DNA of 64,000 nucleotides from Pseudarthrobacter sp. Fe7 (GCA_024372495.1 CP099977.1:1488001-1552000); one strand, 5' to 3'. Shown: positions 10,795-20,991, counted from the stretch's first letter. The notes: generated by a model not told the origin, from the sequence alone. Program-made: numbers and translations.

Positions 10795-11847
10795 ATGACC
10801 ACCCTCAAGAACCAGGGCATCCCTGACACGGACCACGCCGTGCACCTGCTGCGGCAAATGCTGCGCGTGCGCCGGCTCGAGGAAAAATGCATCGAGGCTC
10901 TACAGCGCCGCCAAAATCCGCGGCTTCCTGCACGTCTATATCGGCGAGGAGGCCGTGGCCGCCGGCGTGATGGAAGCCCTGGCGCCGGATGACGCCGTGC
11001 TGGCCACGTACCGCGAACACGGGCATGCCCTCCTGCGGGGTGTCTCCGCAGGTGCCATCCTTGCCGAAATGTACGGCCACGCCGAGGGCTGCTGCCGCGG
11101 CCGCGGCGGTTCCATGCACCTCTTCGACGCCGCCACCCGCTTCTACGGCGGAAACGCAATCGTGGCAGGCGGGCTGCCGCTCGCCGTCGGCCTGGCGCTC
11201 GCGGACCGGATCGCAGGCCGCCAGCGGGTGACCGCCTGCTTCTTCGGCGAAGGCGCGGTGGCCGAAGGCGAGTTCCACGAAAGCATGAACCTGGCCGCGC
11301 TGTGGCAGCTGCCCGTGCTGTTCTGCTGCGAAAACAACCTCTACGCCATGGGCACCGCGCTGGGCCGTTCGGAATCCCAGACGGACATCGCCCTCAAGGC
11401 CGCCGGCTATGAAATCTCTGCGTGGGCCGTGGACGGCATGGACGTCCTCGCCGTCGAGCAGGCGGCCCGCCGCGCCGTGGACGCCGTAAGGTCCGGCGGC
11501 GGCCCCCACTTCCTGGAGCGCGCACCTACCGGTTCCGCGCCCATTCCATGTTCGATCCGGAGCTGTACCGGGAAAAATCCGAGGTGGCCCAGTGGATGGA
11601 ACGGGACCCCATCACCCTGCTGCAGCGCACCATGCAGGCGGCGGGACAGCTGCCGGAGGAGGACTGGGCCGCGCTGCAGGCCGACGTGGACGCGGAAATC
11701 AGCACCGCGGTGGGATTCGCGGAGAACGGGACGCCGGAACCGGTGTCAGAACTCGCCCGGTTCGTTTACAGCGACCGGCCGGACGAAGAAGCCGGCGCGG
11801 ATGCCGGGTGGGACACGGGAGCAGGGAAAGGCGGGGCTGCAGGATGA
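10795..11847 (+). CDS. 2-oxoacid dehydrogenase E1 alpha subunit (PdhA/AcoA-like)
   Basis: About 350 residues. The frame breaks twice: an extra G at 10896-10897 (GAGCTC read GAGGCTC; repair gives [16 protein letters not shown]) and a missing T at 11519-11520 (GAGCTG read GAGCG; repair gives [14 protein letters not shown]). Both are AGCT sites, and the net length is unchanged. The thiamine-diphosphate region [19 protein letters not shown]...CENN and the RGGSMHLFD loop fit E1 alpha of pyruvate, acetoin or branched-chain dehydrogenases. It forms the decarboxylating heterotetramer with the next gene, whose ATG overlaps its stop at 11844-11847. Confidence 0.86.
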
Positions 11848-12834
11848 AAACCACGTACCGGGAAGCCATGCGCGCGGCCCTCCGCGACGCTATGAAGCGC
11901 GACGAACGGGTGTTCCTCATGGGCGAGGACGTGGGCCGGTACGGCGGCAGCTTTGCTGTGAGCCTGGGCCTGCTGGAGGAATTCGGGCCCGAACGGATCC
12001 GCGATACGCCGCTCTCCGAATCCGGGTTCGTCGGGGCGGGCATCGGCGCGGCGCTGGGCGGGATGCGGCCCGTCGTCGAAATCATGACCGTCAACTTCAG
12101 CCTGCTGGCGCTGGACCAGATCATCAACAACGCCGCCACCTTGCTGCACATGTCCGGCGGCCAGTTCAACGTCCCCATCGTCATCCGGATGACCACCGGC
12201 GCCGGCCGCCAGGCTCGGCGCGCAGCATTCGCACAGCCTGGAGGGCTGGTACGCGCACATCCCGGGGCTGCGCATCCTGGCCCCCGCCACCCTGGCCGAT
12301 GCCCGCGGCATGCTGTGGACCGCGCTGCAGGACCCGGACCCGGTGTTGATCTTCGAGCACGGTTCGCTGTACAACGTGGCGGGGAGCCTCGACGACGACG
12401 CCGGCCCCGTGGACATCGACAATGCGGCGCTCCTCCGCCGGGCGGACGGCGGCGACAGCCTGACCCTCATCACCTATGGCGGCACCCTGCCTATGGTGCT
12501 TGACGCCGCGGAGCAGCTGTCTGCGGAGGGCATTGACGCCGACGTCATCGACCTCCGCACCCTGCGCCCGCTGGACTCGCACACCATCCTGGACAGCGTG
12601 GCCAGGACGCACCGGGCGGTGGTGGTTGATGAGGGCTGGCGCAGCGGAAGCATCTCCGCCGAGATCGCCGCCAGGATCTGCGAACAGGCCTTTTTCGACC
12701 TGGACGCCCCCGTGGAGCGGGTCTGCAGCCTGGAGGTGCCGGTCCCGTACGCCAAACACCTGGAGGAGGCGGCGCTGCCGTCGGTGGCGCGGGTCATGGC
12801 CGCCGCACGAAGGGCCGTGGGGGCCAATGGCTGA
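11844..12834 (+). CDS. 2-oxoacid dehydrogenase E1 beta subunit (PdhB/AcoB-like)
   Basis: About 329 residues after removing an extra G at 12212-12213 (CAGCTC read CAGGCTC; repair gives [16 protein letters not shown], a hallmark of E1 beta). Conserved [27 protein letters not shown] and the C-terminal transketolase region [12 protein letters not shown] are visible. With E1 alpha it decarboxylates a 2-oxoacid and passes the acyl group to the E2 lipoyl arm. Substrate (pyruvate, acetoin or branched-chain 2-oxoacids) cannot be decided from sequence alone. Its last codons overlap the ATG of the E2 gene at 12827. Confidence 0.86.
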
Positions 12835-14305
12835 GTTTCGGATGCCGTCCCTGGGCGCGGACATGGAGCACGGCAAGGTGGTGGAGTGGCTGGTCAAGCC
12901 CGGGGACTACGTGCACAAGGGGGACCTGGTGGCGGCCGTGGACACGGACAAGACCGTGATGGACATCGAGTCGTTCCAGGAGGGCGTGGTGGCCGAGTTC
13001 CTGGTGGACATCGGTGACACCGTGGACGTCGGTACCCCCATTGCCCGGATCACCGCCACCCCCGCCGAAGTCCCGCCCTCCCAACCCCCGCTCACTTCCG
13101 GCACCCTTTCCCCCGACGCCCGCTCACCTTTGGCAGCCCAGGAGCCAACGCCCGCTCACCAGGGTGACGAGGCCGGGCACCCGGAGCCGGCAGTCAAAGC
13201 TGCCCCGCCGGTCCGGCACCTTGCGCACACCCTGGGGGTCGACGTCGGACGCATCACCGGGAGCGGACCCGGCGGCGAGGTGGTGCGGGCCGACGTCGAA
13301 CGCGCCGCGGCTGAGACCCTCACCGCAGCGGCGCCGGAGGAAGCAGCGGCCCAGCAGGCGCCGGAAATGCCGGCACCCGCGGAAGCCAGGCGGGTGCGGT
13401 CGTCGCCGCTGGCACGGCGGCTCGCGGCGGAACTTGGCGTCCACCTCCCGGGAATCGCGGGGACCGGGCCCGGCGGCGCCGTGACGGAGGACGATGTGCT
13501 CTCCGCGGTCCCGCCGCGGGGGCGGCCACCCCGGGAACACGTGGCGGAAGCACCGCCGTCGGAAGCTCAACGGCCGGAACCCACGCCCGAAGCCGCGGAA
13601 GAAGCACCACGGCGGAAACGCCCGACGGCGGCAGGCGGCAAGGCGGAGAGCCTGCGGCAGGCGGTGGGCGCGCTGATGTCCCGGTCCAAGAAGGAGATCC
13701 CGCACTACTACCTGTCCACCACCCTGGACCTGGCGGCCGCCATGGCCTGGATGCAGGCGGCGAACCAGCAGCGGCCGGTCACATCCCGGCTGGTGCCCTC
13801 CGCCCTGCTGCTGAAGGCCACTGCGCTCGCAGCGAAGGAGGTGCCGGACATGAACGGCTTCTTCACCAAGGGCGCCTTCCAGCCCAGCAGCGGGGTGCAC
13901 CTTGGGGTCGCGGTGGCGCTGCGGCACGGCGGCCTGGTGGCCCCGGCCCTGCACGACGCCGACACCCTGACCCTCGATGAGCTCATGGACCAGCTGCGCG
14001 ACCTGGTAAGCCGCGCCAGGGCGGGCCGGCTGCAGCGGGCCGAAATGGCGGACCCCACCATCACGGTGACCAACCTGGGCGATCTCGGCGTCGAAAGCGT
14101 GTACGGGGTGATCTATCCGCCCCAGGTGGCCATGGTGGGATTCGGCAAGGTCCTGGAGCAGCCATGGGCGCACAACGGGATGCTGGGCATCCGGCACGCG
14201 GCCATCGCCACGCTGTCCGCGGACCACCGGGTGAGCGACGGGCTGCGCGGCGGGCGGTTCCTGGCCCGCATCGACGAGCTGCTGCAGGCGCCGGCAGACC
14301 TGTGA
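12827..14305 (+). CDS. 2-oxoacid dehydrogenase E2 (dihydrolipoamide acyltransferase) with two subunit-binding domains
   Basis: 492 residues, unbroken. One lipoyl domain (about 1-75) with the lipoyl-lysine motif DTDKT. Then come a Pro/Thr/Ser linker and a first peripheral-subunit-binding domain (about 125-160, [20 protein letters not shown]). A second one follows (about 190-230, [20 protein letters not shown]), then an Ala/Pro/Glu linker and the catalytic acyltransferase domain (about 265-492) ending with the DHRVSDG active-site motif. Two subunit-binding domains in one chain are unusual; most E2 proteins have one. No E3 (lipoamide dehydrogenase) gene is in the operon, so E3 must be shared from elsewhere. 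Confidence 0.88.
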   Translation: MAEFRMPSLGADMEHGKVVEWLVKPGDYVHKGDLVAAVDTDKTVMDIESFQEGVVAEFLVDIGDTVDVGTPIARITATPAEVPPSQPPLTSGTLSPDARSPLAAQEPTPAHQGDEAGHPEPAVKAAPPVRHLAHTLGVDVGRITGSGPGGEVVRADVERAAAETLTAAAPEEAAAQQAPEMPAPAEARRVRSSPLARRLAAELGVHLPGIAGTGPGGAVTEDDVLSAVPPRGRPPREHVAEAPPSEAQRPEPTPEAAEEAPRRKRPTAAGGKAESLRQAVGALMSRSKKEIPHYYLSTTLDLAAAMAWMQAANQQRPVTSRLVPSALLLKATALAAKEVPDMNGFFTKGAFQPSSGVHLGVAVALRHGGLVAPALHDADTLTLDELMDQLRDLVSRARAGRLQRAEMADPTITVTNLGDLGVESVYGVIYPPQVAMVGFGKVLEQPWAHNGMLGIRHAAIATLSADHRVSDGLRGGRFLARIDELLQAPADL

Positions 14306-14326
14306 AACCCGGAGCGAGGAGGAACC

Positions 14327-14569
14327 GTGAACGAACAGGACGCACGCCAGGCCGTGGAGTCGGCAATCGGCAAAGTGGCGCCCGACGTCGAGCCCGGCGA
14401 CCTGGAAGGCGGCGCAAGGCTGCGCCAGGACCTGGAACTGGACTCGCTGGATTTCCTCCGCCTGGTGGAGGTCATCAGTGAGGCCACGGGCGTGGACATC
14501 CCGGAGGCGGATTACCCCGCGGTGGCCACCGTGGGCGGGCTGGTTTCGTACGTCGCCGGGCACGGGTGA
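14327..14569 (+). CDS. Acyl carrier protein
   Basis: 80 residues from GTG 14327, preceded by AGGAGG. The motif ELDSLDFLRLVE has the Ser that carries 4'-phosphopantetheine, so this is a genuine carrier protein. It is placed between the E2 gene and a hydrolase gene with a GTGA overlap downstream, and not in a fatty-acid or polyketide cluster. It may accept acyl groups made by the operon's synthetase or dehydrogenase complex; that is inference. Confidence 0.85.
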   Translation: MNEQDARQAVESAIGKVAPDVEPGDLEGGARLRQDLELDSLDFLRLVEVISEATGVDIPEADYPAVATVGGLVSYVAGHG

Positions 14570-15564
14570 AACCCATGGCGAAGCTCCGGCGGAGGCCCGG
14601 GCGCTGGCTCCGGCGCCTGGGCACCGCGGCGCTGGTTGTCCTTGGCCTGGTCCTCGTTTCCACCGTTGCCAACCTGTTTTTGGAGCAGCGCGAGAAGGCC
14701 ACCCTGGCACCGTACGGTGAGCGGGTTGCGGTGGCCGGGGGTTCGTTGAACGTGGTGCGGAACGGGAACGACGGCGGGGCCGCCACCGCGGGCCAGCGCC
14801 GGCCGATTGTCCTGCTGAGTGGCTTGGGAACGGCCGCCCCCGGCCTGGACTTCGCGCCGCTGACCCGCGAACTGGGCGACTTCGACGTCATCGTGGTGGA
14901 AGGCTTCGGGTACGGCTATAGCGACATGGAGGCCAGCGCCCGGACCAACGAGCACATCAGCAACGAGCTTCATGAGGTGCTGTCAAAGCTCCAGGTCCGG
15001 CAGCCCTACATCCTGGCCGGCCACTCGATTGCCGGGTTCTACATGCTGGACTACGCCAACCGGTACCGCCCGGAAGTATCTGCGGTGGTGGGCATCGACG
15101 CGACCATCCCCAAGCCCGGAAACGAACCGGTGGCGGAGCCGCAGCCCGGCATCAACTGGGTGAAGCTTCTGGGCTCCACCGGGCTGGTCCGCGCGGTGGC
15201 CGCGGTGGCGCCGGGCCTCTTCGACCCGGATGGCAGCTCCTTTTCGGACCAGGAGGCGCAGCGCATGCGCACCATGATGGTCTGGAATTTCGGCAATGCC
15301 GCAGTGGCTGATGAAACCGCCCGCATCGCCAATAACGCTGCCGCCCTCCGGGGAACCAGGTATCCCGGCGACCTGCCGGTGCTGGCCTTCGTCGCCGACG
15401 AAAAGGACGGCAGGGCAGCGACCAAAACGGCCGCCGCCGAGGACCTGCTGGGGAACGTCAGCCGGCACCAGGTAGTACCCCTTGAAGGCGCGCACTACCT
15501 GCACTGGACGCAGTCCAAACGGATGGCGGAGGAGATCCGGCGGTTCGTTGCCCCTGCGGGCTGA
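14566..15564 (+). CDS. Membrane-anchored alpha/beta hydrolase
   Basis: 332 residues from GTG 14566 (GTGA overlap with the carrier protein) or 329 from ATG 14575. An Arg-rich start precedes one membrane segment (LGTAALVVLGLVLVSTVANL), so it is likely anchored with the hydrolase domain outside. Nucleophile elbow AGHSIAGFYML, oxyanion region LLSGLGTAAPG and a final His in EGAHYLHW give a full Ser-His-Asp set. It is the last gene of the operon beginning at 5517 and converges on the MFS gene with a 15-bp gap. Substrate unknown; thioesterase or lipase activity are options. Confidence 0.75.
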   Translation: MKPMAKLRRRPGRWLRRLGTAALVVLGLVLVSTVANLFLEQREKATLAPYGERVAVAGGSLNVVRNGNDGGAATAGQRRPIVLLSGLGTAAPGLDFAPLTRELGDFDVIVVEGFGYGYSDMEASARTNEHISNELHEVLSKLQVRQPYILAGHSIAGFYMLDYANRYRPEVSAVVGIDATIPKPGNEPVAEPQPGINWVKLLGSTGLVRAVAAVAPGLFDPDGSSFSDQEAQRMRTMMVWNFGNAAVADETARIANNAAALRGTRYPGDLPVLAFVADEKDGRAATKTAAAEDLLGNVSRHQVVPLEGAHYLHWTQSKRMAEEIRRFVAPAG

Positions 15565-15579
15565 CGGGCCTGGCAGCTC

Positions 15580-16854
15580 CTACCCGGCGTGGTCGTTCCC
15601 ACGCATCCGGACGGCAACCACCACGCCGGAGGCTGCGGTGAGCACCGCGACGGCGGCGATCGCTGCGGGGATGCCGTAAAGGTCCGCGAGAACTCCTGAC
15701 AGCAGGGCGCCCACGGCGAATCCGCCGTCGCGCCACAAGCGGTACACCCCAACGGAACGCGCCCGCCACGCGGGGTGGGCGACATCGCCGATGGCGGCCA
15801 GCAGGGTGGGGTAGACCAGTGCGGTACCGAGGCCAAGGACGACGGCGGCGGCGAGCCAGGGCCCGAAGCTGTGGGCTGATGCGATGATCGCCAGTGCCAC
15901 GGCCTGGACCAGCATGCCCGCCGTGATGAACCACTTGCGGCCCCAGCTGTCGGAAGCGGCGCCGGTGACCAGCTGCGCCGCACCCCAGGCCGCGGGGTAG
16001 GCGGCGGCCAGGATGCCGATCTGCCCAAGGCTGAGCCCGGCGCCCGCGAACAGGACGGGGAAAAGGCCCCACGCAAGGCCGTCGTTGAGGTTGTTCACCA
16101 GGCCTGCCTGGCTGGCAGCGGAGAGGGAACGGTCCTTGAAGCTGGTGAGGGTGAACACCTGCCCGGTGGTGAGGCCGGCGTGGGCGCCGCTGTGGGCGGC
16201 GGAATGCTGGGAGGCCTCGGTCCTGGCATGCTGGCGGGTTTCCCGGACGGCCAGGACCGTCAGCCCCAGGCCCAGGGCGATGTAGGCGGCTCCGAGCAGG
16301 AACGGTGCGGGGCGCAGGCCGTAGGCGGTGGCCAGGTAGCCGGTGGCGAGTGCGGTGACGGCCACCCCAAGGTAGCCCGCGGCCTCGTTGAAGCCCATGG
16401 CCAGGCCGCGCTGCCGGGGGCCCACGAGGTCCATTTTCATGATGACTGCGGTGGACCAGGTGAGGCCCTGGCTGACGCCCAGCAGCACGTTGGCCGCTAC
16501 GATCCAGCCCCAGGACGGGCCGAAGATGAGCATGAGCGGCACCGGAACCGCAGCCAGCCAGCCGGCGATGAGGACCGGCTTGCGGCCGTACCTGTCGGAG
16601 AGGGTGCCGGCGAAGTAGTTCATCGCGGCCTTGGACAGGCCAAAGGCCAGGATGTACGTCAGCGCGCCCGTGTAAAGGTCCAGGTGGAATTCGTGGGCGG
16701 CGAGCAGGGGCAGGACGGTGCGTTCCTGGCCCAGGGTCCCGCCCACCAGGGCATTGACCGCCACCAGCAGCATGAACTGCGCCAGGTTCTGCCGCAGGCC
16801 CAGCACCGCAGGGGGTACATCCTTGCTGTGGCGGGGGAGTGCTGTGCCGGTCAT
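15580..16854 (-). CDS. MFS transporter
   Basis: 424 residues with twelve predicted membrane segments and the loop motif GTLSDRYGRKPVLIAG between helices 2 and 3, typical of the major facilitator superfamily. A His-rich cytoplasmic loop (HARTEASQHSAAHSGAHAG) joins the two halves. ATG 16854 has GGAAAG upstream; the longer frame upstream is not supported. It lies downstream of the persulfide dioxygenase gene in the same direction but beyond a terminator-like hairpin at 16893-16914, so it may be read by read-through or its own promoter. Substrate unknown; context suggests a sulfur compound. Confidence 0.8.
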   Translation of the reverse strand: MTGTALPRHSKDVPPAVLGLRQNLAQFMLLVAVNALVGGTLGQERTVLPLLAAHEFHLDLYTGALTYILAFGLSKAAMNYFAGTLSDRYGRKPVLIAGWLAAVPVPLMLIFGPSWGWIVAANVLLGVSQGLTWSTAVIMKMDLVGPRQRGLAMGFNEAAGYLGVAVTALATGYLATAYGLRPAPFLLGAAYIALGLGLTVLAVRETRQHARTEASQHSAAHSGAHAGLTTGQVFTLTSFKDRSLSAASQAGLVNNLNDGLAWGLFPVLFAGAGLSLGQIGILAAAYPAAWGAAQLVTGAASDSWGRKWFITAGMLVQAVALAIIASAHSFGPWLAAAVVLGLGTALVYPTLLAAIGDVAHPAWRARSVGVYRLWRDGGFAVGALLSGVLADLYGIPAAIAAVAVLTAASGVVVAVRMRGNDHAG

Positions 16855-16880
16855 CGGGTGCTTTCCGTTCTGTTTTGGGC

Positions 16881-16914
16881 AAAAGGGTGGCTCGGGCGTG
16901 TGGGGGCACGCCCG
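16881..16914 (-). terminator. Hairpin with T tract after the persulfide dioxygenase gene
   Basis: Arms CGGGCGTG (16893-16900) and CACGCCCG (16907-16914) pair perfectly around a 6-base loop. In the minus direction they are followed by TTTT at 16884-16881. The position, about 55 bases after the stop at 16970, fits an intrinsic terminator or attenuator before the MFS gene. Confidence 0.5.
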
Positions 16915-16969
16915 GGCCGGGAGCCCGGGCAGGAGGGGTCCGGCCCGGGCGGTCTGTGGGGTGGCCTGG

Positions 16970-18371
16970 TCAGACGGCGGGGACGCTGTTCTGCCAGGCA
17001 TTCCATGCGGCGTAGCTGCCGTCGAGTTCGACGACGTCGTACCCGGCTCGGCGCAGGGCGCTGGCCGCTACGGAGTTCCGTACGCCCGACTGGCAGTAGG
17101 ACACGATGGTGCCGCCGGCAGGGAGTTCATCCAGGTGCCACATGACGCGGCCGCCGCTGAGCTGGTACGAGCCCGGGACGTGCCCGGCCGTGTGCTCGGT
17201 CTTGTTGCGGACATCCAGGACCATGGCGGCGTCGAAACCTTCGAGTTCCTGAGGCTGGATCAGCTTGGGGGTGAAACTGGGCAGCCCCTCGATGCTGGTC
17301 AGGTAGCCGGCCACGTTGTCGATGCCCACGCGGACCAGGTGGTCCCACATGTCCTGTGCCTGCTCCTGGTCCTTGGCCAGCAGCACCAGCGGGTTCTTGT
17401 CGGTTTCCGGGTTGACCACCCAGGCGCCGTAGCTGGCCACGGACTTGCCGGCCGGAACGTTCAGGGACCGGGCCACGGTGCCCTGGTGGACCTCGCCGTT
17501 GGAGCGGGTGTCGACGAAGGTCAGGGTGTCTTCTGCCAGGCCTGCGGCAACGATCTCCGTGGACAGCTCGGGCAGGGGAGTGCGCTCGCCCATAACGGCC
17601 GGGCCTTCACGGTTTTCGCGCTTCATCCGGGCGAAGTAGGCGTGTGCGTCAGGCTGGCCGTCAAGGAGCCTCGTCAATGAAGCCCTGCTCATCGTTGGCA
17701 GCCAGGTAGGGGCCCCACCAGGCGTAGAGGCGTTCGTAACCCACAGTGGAGGACGGGATGGCGCCCAGGGCCTTGCCGCAGGCGCTGCCGGCACCGTGGG
17801 CGGGGTGCACCTGGACGTAGTCCGGCAGGGTGAGGAACTTGTCGCGCAGGCTGGCGAACAACTGCTTGGCGCCCAGGAAGCGGGTGTCCACGCCGCCGGC
17901 TGCTTCGTCCAGCAGGTCCGGCCGGCCCAGGTCGCCGGAGAACACGAAGTCACCGGAGAGCAGGTAGCCGGGCCTGTCGCTGAACGCGCCGTCGGTCACC
18001 AGGAAGGACAGGTGCTCCGGGGTGTGCCCCGGGGTGTGGACCGCCTTGATGCTGATGTTGCCAAGGGTGATGGCGTCTCCGTCGTAGAGCCGCTCGCCGT
18101 CGAACTCGTACTGCCAGTCGGGCCCGCCCTCGCCGGAAACGTAGATCCTGGCGCCGGTGGCGGCGGCCAGTTCACGGGTGCCGGAGAGGTAGTCGGCGTG
18201 GATGTGGGTTTCGGTGACCGCAACGATCTTCATGCCGTTCTTCACGGCAAGGTCCTGGTAGACAGCAATGTCGCGGCGGCCGTCCACCACGATCGCTTCA
18301 CCCTTGGCCTGGCAGCCGATCAGGTAGCTGGCCTGGGCGAGGTCTTCGTCGTAAATGCGCTCGATAAGCAT
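16970..18371 (-). CDS. Persulfide dioxygenase-rhodanese fusion (CstB-like)
   Basis: About 466 residues after removing one base at 17669-17670 (GAGCTC site; repair gives [16 protein letters not shown]). N-terminal metallo-beta-lactamase domain has [20 protein letters not shown] and [15 protein letters not shown], the iron ligands of ETHE1-type persulfide dioxygenases. The first rhodanese domain (about 255-345) has no Cys at its active-site position ([10 protein letters not shown]) and should be inactive. The second (about 365-466) has the loop YCQSGVRNS with catalytic Cys. This three-domain plan matches CstB of Staphylococcus, which oxidises persulfides to thiosulfate. ATG 18371 follows GAAGGAGAGC; a perfect CstR-type operator sits at 18424-18439. 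Confidence 0.86.
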
Positions 18372-18423
18372 CTGGTGCTCTCCTTCATTCGAAAGGGGGG
18401 CGGGGATCTGTTAACTATTCTAG

Positions 18424-18439
18424 ATACCCCCGGGGGTAT
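18424..18439. promoter_or_regulatory. CsoR/CstR-type operator upstream of the persulfide dioxygenase gene
   Basis: ATACCCCCGGGGGTAT is a perfect 16-bp palindrome located 53 bases upstream of the ATG at 18371. It matches the TACCCC..GGGGTA shape bound by CsoR/CstR/RcnR-family repressors, and the same core is found three times before the repressor gene (21020-21077). It implies a separate, co-regulated promoter inside the sulfur cluster. Confidence 0.8.
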
Positions 18440-18490
18440 ACCGCAAGTGCACTGCGGCCACGTTCAATTCCGTGGCGCGGGAGCCGCCGG

Positions 18491-18854
18491 TCAGGCGTGC
18501 TGGTGGCCGAACTCGGCGCGGAGGCTCCTCCATGTCCAGGTTCTTCACGGCCTGGATGACTTCCTCCAGTCCGGTGGCATTCAGGGCTCCGGGCTGGGAG
18601 AAGACCAGGGTCTTGTCCTTGAAAGCCATCAGGGTGGGGATGGAGGTGATGTTCGCTGCGGCGGAGAGTGCCTGTTGGGCCTCGGTGTCCACCTTGGCGA
18701 AGGTGATGTCCGGGTGCCGCTCAGCGGCTGCTCCGTACGTTGGTGCGAACATGCGGCAGGGGCCGCACCAGGCTGCCCAGAAGTCGACGAAGACGATGTC
18801 GTTCTCCTCCAGGGTCTGGGCGAAGGATTGGTCGGTGATGTCGATGGTTGCCAT
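18491..18854 (-). CDS. trxA: Thioredoxin
   Basis: 120 residues after removing one base at 18523-18524 (GAGGAGCTC site), which gives the ending NLDMEELRAEFGHQHA and a stop at 18491-18493; without repair the frame runs on without homology. Active site FWAAWCGPCRMF is canonical, and the cis-Pro is in SIPTLMAFKD. It reduces disulfides and, in this context, may release sulfane sulfur from rhodanese persulfides. It lies between rhodanese genes and the persulfide dioxygenase, all in one direction. Confidence 0.9.
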
Positions 18855-18905
18855 GATCTGTCGTTTCCTTTCGGGGCGGTGGTGTGGGTGCCCTGCGGCG
18901 GGGGC

Positions 18906-19203
18906 CTAGGTGGTGGGGAGTCCGGCGCGGGTCCAGGCCGTCATGCCGCCGGCCATGGTGTCCGCGTTGTAGCCCGCGCCGTTGAGGGCATCGGCGACGG
19001 CGGCGCTGCGATTGCCGCTGCGGCACACGGCGATCACGGGGACGGCAGGGTCCAGGCTCGCCCAGCCGGGCCTGCAGCTGGCCCATGGGGATATGCAGGG
19101 CGCCGGGAATCATGCCTTCGGCGACCTCGAAGTCCTCGCGGACGTCCAGGATCCGGGCGGTGGAGCGGCGCTGCTCGGCTTCGTTGATGGTGATTTCAGC
19201 CAT
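18906..19203 (-). CDS. Single-domain rhodanese-like protein
   Basis: 98 residues once the extra base at 19055-19056 (GAGCCTG for GAGCTG) is removed, giving LQARLGELDPAVPVIAVC. Active-site loop VCRSGNRS carries the catalytic Cys that holds a persulfide. It moves sulfane sulfur between acceptors in the cytoplasm. Small gaps of about 50 bases on both sides indicate membership in the sulfur operon. Confidence 0.85.
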
Positions 19204-19253
19204 GGTGGTTCTCCTTCGAAATGGTTGTTTGCCTGTGTTGGGGTGGTGCTTGC

Positions 19254-19595
19254 CTAGCGGACGGGTTCGCCGGCCTGGCGCCAGGCGGCCATGCCGCCGC
19301 GCACCGAGTAGGCGTCGTATCCCTTGGCGGCCAGGAGCCTGGCCGCGGAGGCCGAACGTACGCCGGAGGCGCAGACGGCGATCACGGGCCGGGTCTTCTG
19401 GATCCCCGCGGTGCTGCCCTGAAGCCTGTCCAGGGGGACATGTTTGGCCTGCGGGGCACGGCCGGTCCGCCATTCCTGGGCTGACCTGACGTCGATGAGC
19501 GTCGCCCCGGAACCCAGGAGTTCCTTGGCCTGCGCTACGGAGATTGTCTTGTAGGGCTTGCTGAAGGCCTTCTTGAGGGAATCGATCAGTCCCAT
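19254..19595 (-). CDS. Single-domain rhodanese-like protein
   Basis: 113 residues, unbroken, starting at ATG 19595 after AAAGAGGAGAAACACC. A short basic helix (LIDSLKKAFSKPYKT) precedes the domain; catalytic loop is VCASGVRSASA with the Cys intact. It ends WRQAGEPVR. Two similar single-domain rhodaneses in tandem may have different partners. It is co-transcribed with the TauE gene upstream (23-bp gap). Confidence 0.86.
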   Translation of the reverse strand: MGLIDSLKKAFSKPYKTISVAQAKELLGSGATLIDVRSAQEWRTGRAPQAKHVPLDRLQGSTAGIQKTRPVIAVCASGVRSASAARLLAAKGYDAYSVRGGMAAWRQAGEPVR

Positions 19596-19618
19596 GGTGT
19601 TTCTCCTCTTTGGATAGG

Positions 19619-20377
19619 TCAGGCGGTGACCGTGCCGGCGGTGACCCACGCCGCGACGGCGAAGATGAGTACCGCGAACGAGATGCGGATGTGCTTGTCG
19701 TGCAGGTGCCGGGCAAAGCGGGCGGCAACCACCGATCCCACGATGGCGGGGATGGCGAACGCCAGGGTGGTGGCCCAGTCGATGGTGTAGCCGGCCGCGT
19801 GGGCGCTGAACCCGGCAGCGGAGTTGACCACGATGATCGCCAGGGAGGTTCCTACGGCCTGCTTCATGCGCAGGCCCAGGAAGATGGTCAGGGCGGGGGT
19901 GATGAGGAACCCGCCGCCGACGCCCAGGAGCCCGGTGAGGAACCCGACCAGCAGGCCCACCCCCACGGCCTTGGGGGCGCAGGACCGGAAGGCCCGGTGC
20001 GGGCCGGTGCTGCAGGAGCCCTCGCTTTCGCGGGGTTTGCTGAGCATCCGGACGCCCGCGGCCACCATGATCACGGCGAAGGCCAGCATCAGGATGTTGG
20101 GGTCCAGCAGCTTGCCCACGGCCGCTCCGGCCCAGGCCGCCGGAATGCCGGCCGCCCCCACCAGGGCGATCACGGGCCAGTTCAGGCCCTCGCGGACGCG
20201 GGGCAGCAGGCCCGCCAGCGAGGAAATTCCCACCACCAGCAGTGAGGTGGGGATGGCCTGGGCGGGGCTCATGCCCACGCCGTACACCAGGGCCGGAACG
20301 GCAATGATGGAACCGCCGCCGCCAACCACGCCCAGTACGACGCCGACGACGAGCCCCAGACCCAGGGCCGGGATCAT
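19619..20377 (-). CDS. TauE/SafE family sulfur-compound permease
   Basis: 252 residues, with about eight membrane helices and two internal repeats starting with Gly-rich [18 protein letters not shown] and [18 protein letters not shown], the hallmark of TauE/SafE. The family moves sulfite, sulfoacetate or other organosulfonates across the inner membrane; TauE genes are standard members of cst operons. Its ATG overlaps the stop of the upstream rhodanese gene (ATGA, 20374-20377). Confidence 0.87.
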   Translation of the reverse strand: MIPALGLGLVVGVVLGVVGGGGSIIAVPALVYGVGMSPAQAIPTSLLVVGISSLAGLLPRVREGLNWPVIALVGAAGIPAAWAGAAVGKLLDPNILMLAFAVIMVAAGVRMLSKPRESEGSCSTGPHRAFRSCAPKAVGVGLLVGFLTGLLGVGGGFLITPALTIFLGLRMKQAVGTSLAIIVVNSAAGFSAHAAGYTIDWATTLAFAIPAIVGSVVAARFARHLHDKHIRISFAVLIFAVAAWVTAGTVTA

Positions 20378-20991
20378 GCTGCAGCGCCCTCTTCAGCGGT
20401 CTGCACGGGAAGCTGCAGGATGGCGCTTTCGCGGGTGGGTTCCTTGGCGGCCTTGTTCCAAGGCATGGCCGAGAGGGCCTTGCCCATGGCGCAGGTGTTG
20501 GTGGCCGCGGAGAACGTCAGTCCGGTGCCGATGGCCCCGGCCAGCATGCGCACCTTGGGGGAGACGAACTTGCCTCCAGCCAGGCCCAGCATCACCAGGG
20601 AGCCGGCGGCCAGGCGGACCTGGCGTTCCAGGTCCCAGCGGTCCCTGCCCTTGACCACGTCGCCGCCGGCGGCAGCAAAGCCGGGAACCCCGCCGGTGAG
20701 CACGTAGGCGGTGTCCAGGCCGACGGTGGTCATGCGCCGGCGGGCCTGCTCGGCGCGGACGCCGGACTGGCAGACCAGGACCACGCGGCTGCCCAGCCGG
20801 GCGGCGAGTTCGTCGGTGTGCTCCGAGAGCAGCGGAAGCGGCACGTTGTAGGAGCCACGGATGTGCATGGATTCGAATTCAGCGGCCGAACGCACATCGA
20901 TCACCACAAGGTCCTGGTGCTCTTTGATCCAGGACTGGAGGGCCTCAGGAGCGAGTGCGGTGACGGCGGTTGCCTTTGAAGGGGGAGTCAT
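20374..20991 (-). CDS. Rhodanese domain-DUF2892 membrane protein
   Basis: 205 residues. Residues about 1-110 are a rhodanese domain with catalytic loop [10 protein letters not shown]. Residues about 120-180 contain two membrane helices in a DUF2892 (YgaP-like) region with [14 protein letters not shown] and the Cys of [17 protein letters not shown]. YgaP-type proteins present sulfane sulfur at the membrane. This is the first gene of the leftward sulfur operon; ATG 20991 follows GAGAGG. The promoter lies in the divergent region 20992-21114 with three repressor sites. Confidence 0.85.
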   Translation of the reverse strand: MTPPSKATAVTALAPEALQSWIKEHQDLVVIDVRSAAEFESMHIRGSYNVPLPLLSEHTDELAARLGSRVVLVCQSGVRAEQARRRMTTVGLDTAYVLTGGVPGFAAAGGDVVKGRDRWDLERQVRLAAGSLVMLGLAGGKFVSPKVRMLAGAIGTGLTFSAATNTCAMGKALSAMPWNKAAKEPTRESAILQLPVQTAEEGAAA

